Shown: positions 61,645 through 64,000 of the stretch, piece after piece
Numbering within the stretch: position 1 is the first letter of the stretch
How the letters are laid out: each line of letters opens with the position of its first letter
Assembly: GCA_039881145.1 (NCBI GenBank)
Contig: JAYKKI010000064.1
Span: forward strand, 682,001 to 746,000
Direction of reading: 5' to 3'
DNA length: 64,000 bases
Origin: Druceiella hillmani
Taxonomy: Eukaryota; Arthropoda; Insecta; Lepidoptera; Hepialidae
Position numbers and translations under genes: made by a program
Notes under the pieces: generated by a model
Database searches by the model: none
What the model was told of the DNA's origin: nothing
What the model saw: the letters and a program-made list of their open reading frames with translations, nothing else

Positions 61645-64000
61645 TCGGAAAATATCACGAACGTCAGACACCACGCGGCACGGTGTGACTTCAACGATTG
61701 CTCGGCAAATACTGATTTCGGCGCGCGCTCCGACAGCCTTTTATATAGGCCAGTAGCTCTCCCCCTCCAACCCCCTTCCTTCTCGATTTTTTCTTTTATT
61801 AATATATTAGCTATTACCTAAAATTTTGAAAATGACTAAAACTTACCGTATTTATTTTCAACTCATAATAATGTTCGAAATTAAATATAATATATTGTGA
61901 GATTGGGTAATAATTATCGGCTTGGAACCTTAATAACGGTCAGATTAGGGTAAAATAATATTAGAAATGAAACAATTTTTGTGTTTTAATATATGATTGG
62001 TTGCCTGGGAAAATGATGTATTCTTTAAGTGAAGACAACTAAATTCGGTTATAGATTCCCTTTAATGAGATATTGTTATATTTTATTATACCAATTATGG
62101 AAAATATCAGTGCGCGGGTTTAATTCTTTCTTAAGACCTTTTCATTATTTGTGCGAAACGATACCAAGATTTATGTGAATGAAACACTATTTAATATGGA
62201 TTAATGTCATTGTTATAACATGATGAATAAGATTAATGTCATTGTTAATTGTTATAACTATGTATTAGGTTTCAGTTAATATTTTAGCGTGTTTAATGTG
62301 AAACGCACTAATGAAGATTTTCAATTAACTTTTGCCCCGACTTAAATTATTTTGATAAATTCGAATTTCTCAAAATAAGATTCTCGCAGCATTATTCCAA
62401 AATTATTTAAAAACTTAAGTGTAGAAGGACAAAAGACTGCGAAAATTTAAACGAAGTAGTATTTATTTATGTTTAAAAATAAATCACTGCGGGTAGATAG
62501 GATCTAATATAAAATTAATACAGTGGCGACTCCGCCCACGAATGTCATTATTCGTGACCCAAATTATGTAAAATAATAGAAAGTAATTGATGAATTGACG
62601 AAAAAATTTCTCACTCAAGACAAACAGCGAAGTTGTCATATACTGCTGTTTTTTGTTCCATAAAACTTCCTTTTTTCAGAGTGAAAACTATTTTGTGTAA
62701 TATTTAATAGTTTTGGCATTTTATTACTGTGCAAAATTTAGTAAGATTTTATTTGTTCTAAACAGAAAAACTAGATAAGAAAGGAAAATCGAAACACTTC
62801 CACGTTTCTAATATTCTTAAGGAATAATGTAATGGTCTTTTAAATGCTCTTAAGGGGTAATTAAAAAAAAATTTTAAATGATATTAGGGTCAAGGTTAAT
62901 TTAATTATTTTGATAATATAATAAAACTCGTGATCAATTCATTATTTTTCTGTTTTCATAGCTGTTCTCCGCGTTATTCATAATTAATTGCCATATTAGA
63001 TGAGTTTTTAAGGAACGCTCTTCTTAAGATTTCGTATGTACGTATTCTTAGTTACATCAATAAATGCGAGTACTTCACTTCTCTTACTATAGATTTTAAC
63101 TTGTAATTTGTTAGAATAGTTATGTTTGTAATACCGAAATTATGAATTTTTAAACAATATTCTCTAATAGTTCACTGATGTAAGAATATTCCTTAGATTA
63201 CGTCACTAACATTAAAGTATGACAGCATCGTCAAATTTTTGTGATCGTTTTTATCCAAAAAAGTAAAAAAAGTAGTTTATAAAAACGATTTTGTTAAGAA
63301 ATTTTGTCACAATATAATTGTTCCTAATTTAATATAATTGGTGGATTCAATCGGTTATTCTCATAGGCGTATCATCTTTCAACCAGACTCTGGGTAAGTC
63401 GACAGTATACTAACTTATTCATCATTCAAGATATGTATGTACTCGTACGGTGTGCTAGCTGAGTTTTAACTTGGCATGTTAGTACACATTTGTTTATTAT
63501 GAAAGCACGAGTATACATTTTGCTAAGTTCAGTCACTCCTTCAGTATTAAATTTAAATCAATTTATTCTTTAATTACAAATGCTTACATTAAAAATACGG
63601 CTATATCTAACTAGGTAAATCATTTCAATTTTATTGCTTGGCAGCTGAACAAAGATTTATATTTAACTATCAACTCCGCCTGGCTTCGCACTCACTTTTC
63701 TCCGACTTAACCTGTATTTATCGCCATAATTATTTACACTAAACCTACATTACATAAATACTTTTTATGACTCTTTATTCATAAAACAATACATTAATTA
63801 CTTAATGTTTTTCAGTTGTTTTTTATTAAGAAAATATAAGCATATTAAGAATACTTTGAAAGAGTAACTTCACGTTTTCGTTATGTATATCAATGTAATA
63901 TCTTTCTATTAACCGTATCATTTACACCCTGGACCAGTAATTATTGACAAAATATAGATTTTCTTTTAAAAAATATTCTGGCGTGATATTTTATTGAGGT
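61645..64000. repeat. Long tandem unit, copy 4 (partial, runs off the window)
   Basis: The unit matches copies 2 and 3 without interruption to the last base, so the array continues to the right and its total size is unknown. A one-base deletion in the T-run near 62,670 breaks the 83-codon minus-strand frame that is open in the other copies. Confidence 0.97.
61711..61747 (-). promoter_or_regulatory. Pol II core promoter, copy 4
   Basis: Identical in layout to the copy 2 promoter: TATAAAA at 61739-61745, initiator A at 61713. Confidence 0.65.

Noticed and set aside
37539..64000. rDNA intergenic spacer or histone repeat
   Set aside because: No 18S, 5.8S, 28S, 5S or histone sequence is seen in any unit.

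Overview
This is an AT-rich eukaryotic window, most likely from an insect. The signs are remains of 7-transmembrane gustatory receptor (GR, 7tm_7 family) genes with small phase-matched exons, two decayed piggyBac transposons, and arthropod-type core promoters (TATA box plus TCAGT initiator). Nothing bacterial is present: no operons, rRNA, tRNA or CRISPR. The species cannot be fixed from the sequence. No complete, intact protein-coding gene was found.

Region 1 (1-22,300) is a decayed chemoreceptor cluster with transposons in it. A plus-strand GR terminal exon lies at 1917-2098. A nearly complete four-exon minus-strand GR pseudogene spans 5110-10822, with seven recognisable membrane segments but two in-frame stops, one frameshift and a lost splice donor. 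Further minus-strand GR fragments lie at about 20,270-20,385 and 21,349-22,240. Between them are a full-length degenerate piggyBac (11,704-13,401), a 1.7-kb (AT)n/ATGCAT microsatellite (about 14,000-15,735), a ~250-bp tandem duplication (16,551-17,035) and a second piggyBac that has lost its catalytic core (18,183-19,500).

Region 2 (about 22,330-37,535) is a 15-kb satellite array of ~235-240-bp monomers. Its core mixes two monomer families and has higher-order repeats of about 1.8 kb. Its flanks, mainly the right one, are more divergent. Its left edge cuts into a GR remnant.

Region 3 (37,539 to the window end) is a head-to-tail array of long units (8.3, 7.8 and 8.0 kb, plus a partial fourth). 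No unit has a long convincing ORF. Three of the four copies hold, on the minus strand, a textbook RNA polymerase II core promoter (TATAAAA at -32, TCAGT initiator) followed by a 485-nt first exon with a short ORF and a GTGAGT donor. The edge copy at the satellite junction has a broken promoter and lacks most of this exon. Each unit also carries a 15-bp C/A-rich minisatellite of variable copy number. This amplified, apparently spliced and mostly non-coding transcription unit is the best candidate here for something undescribed.
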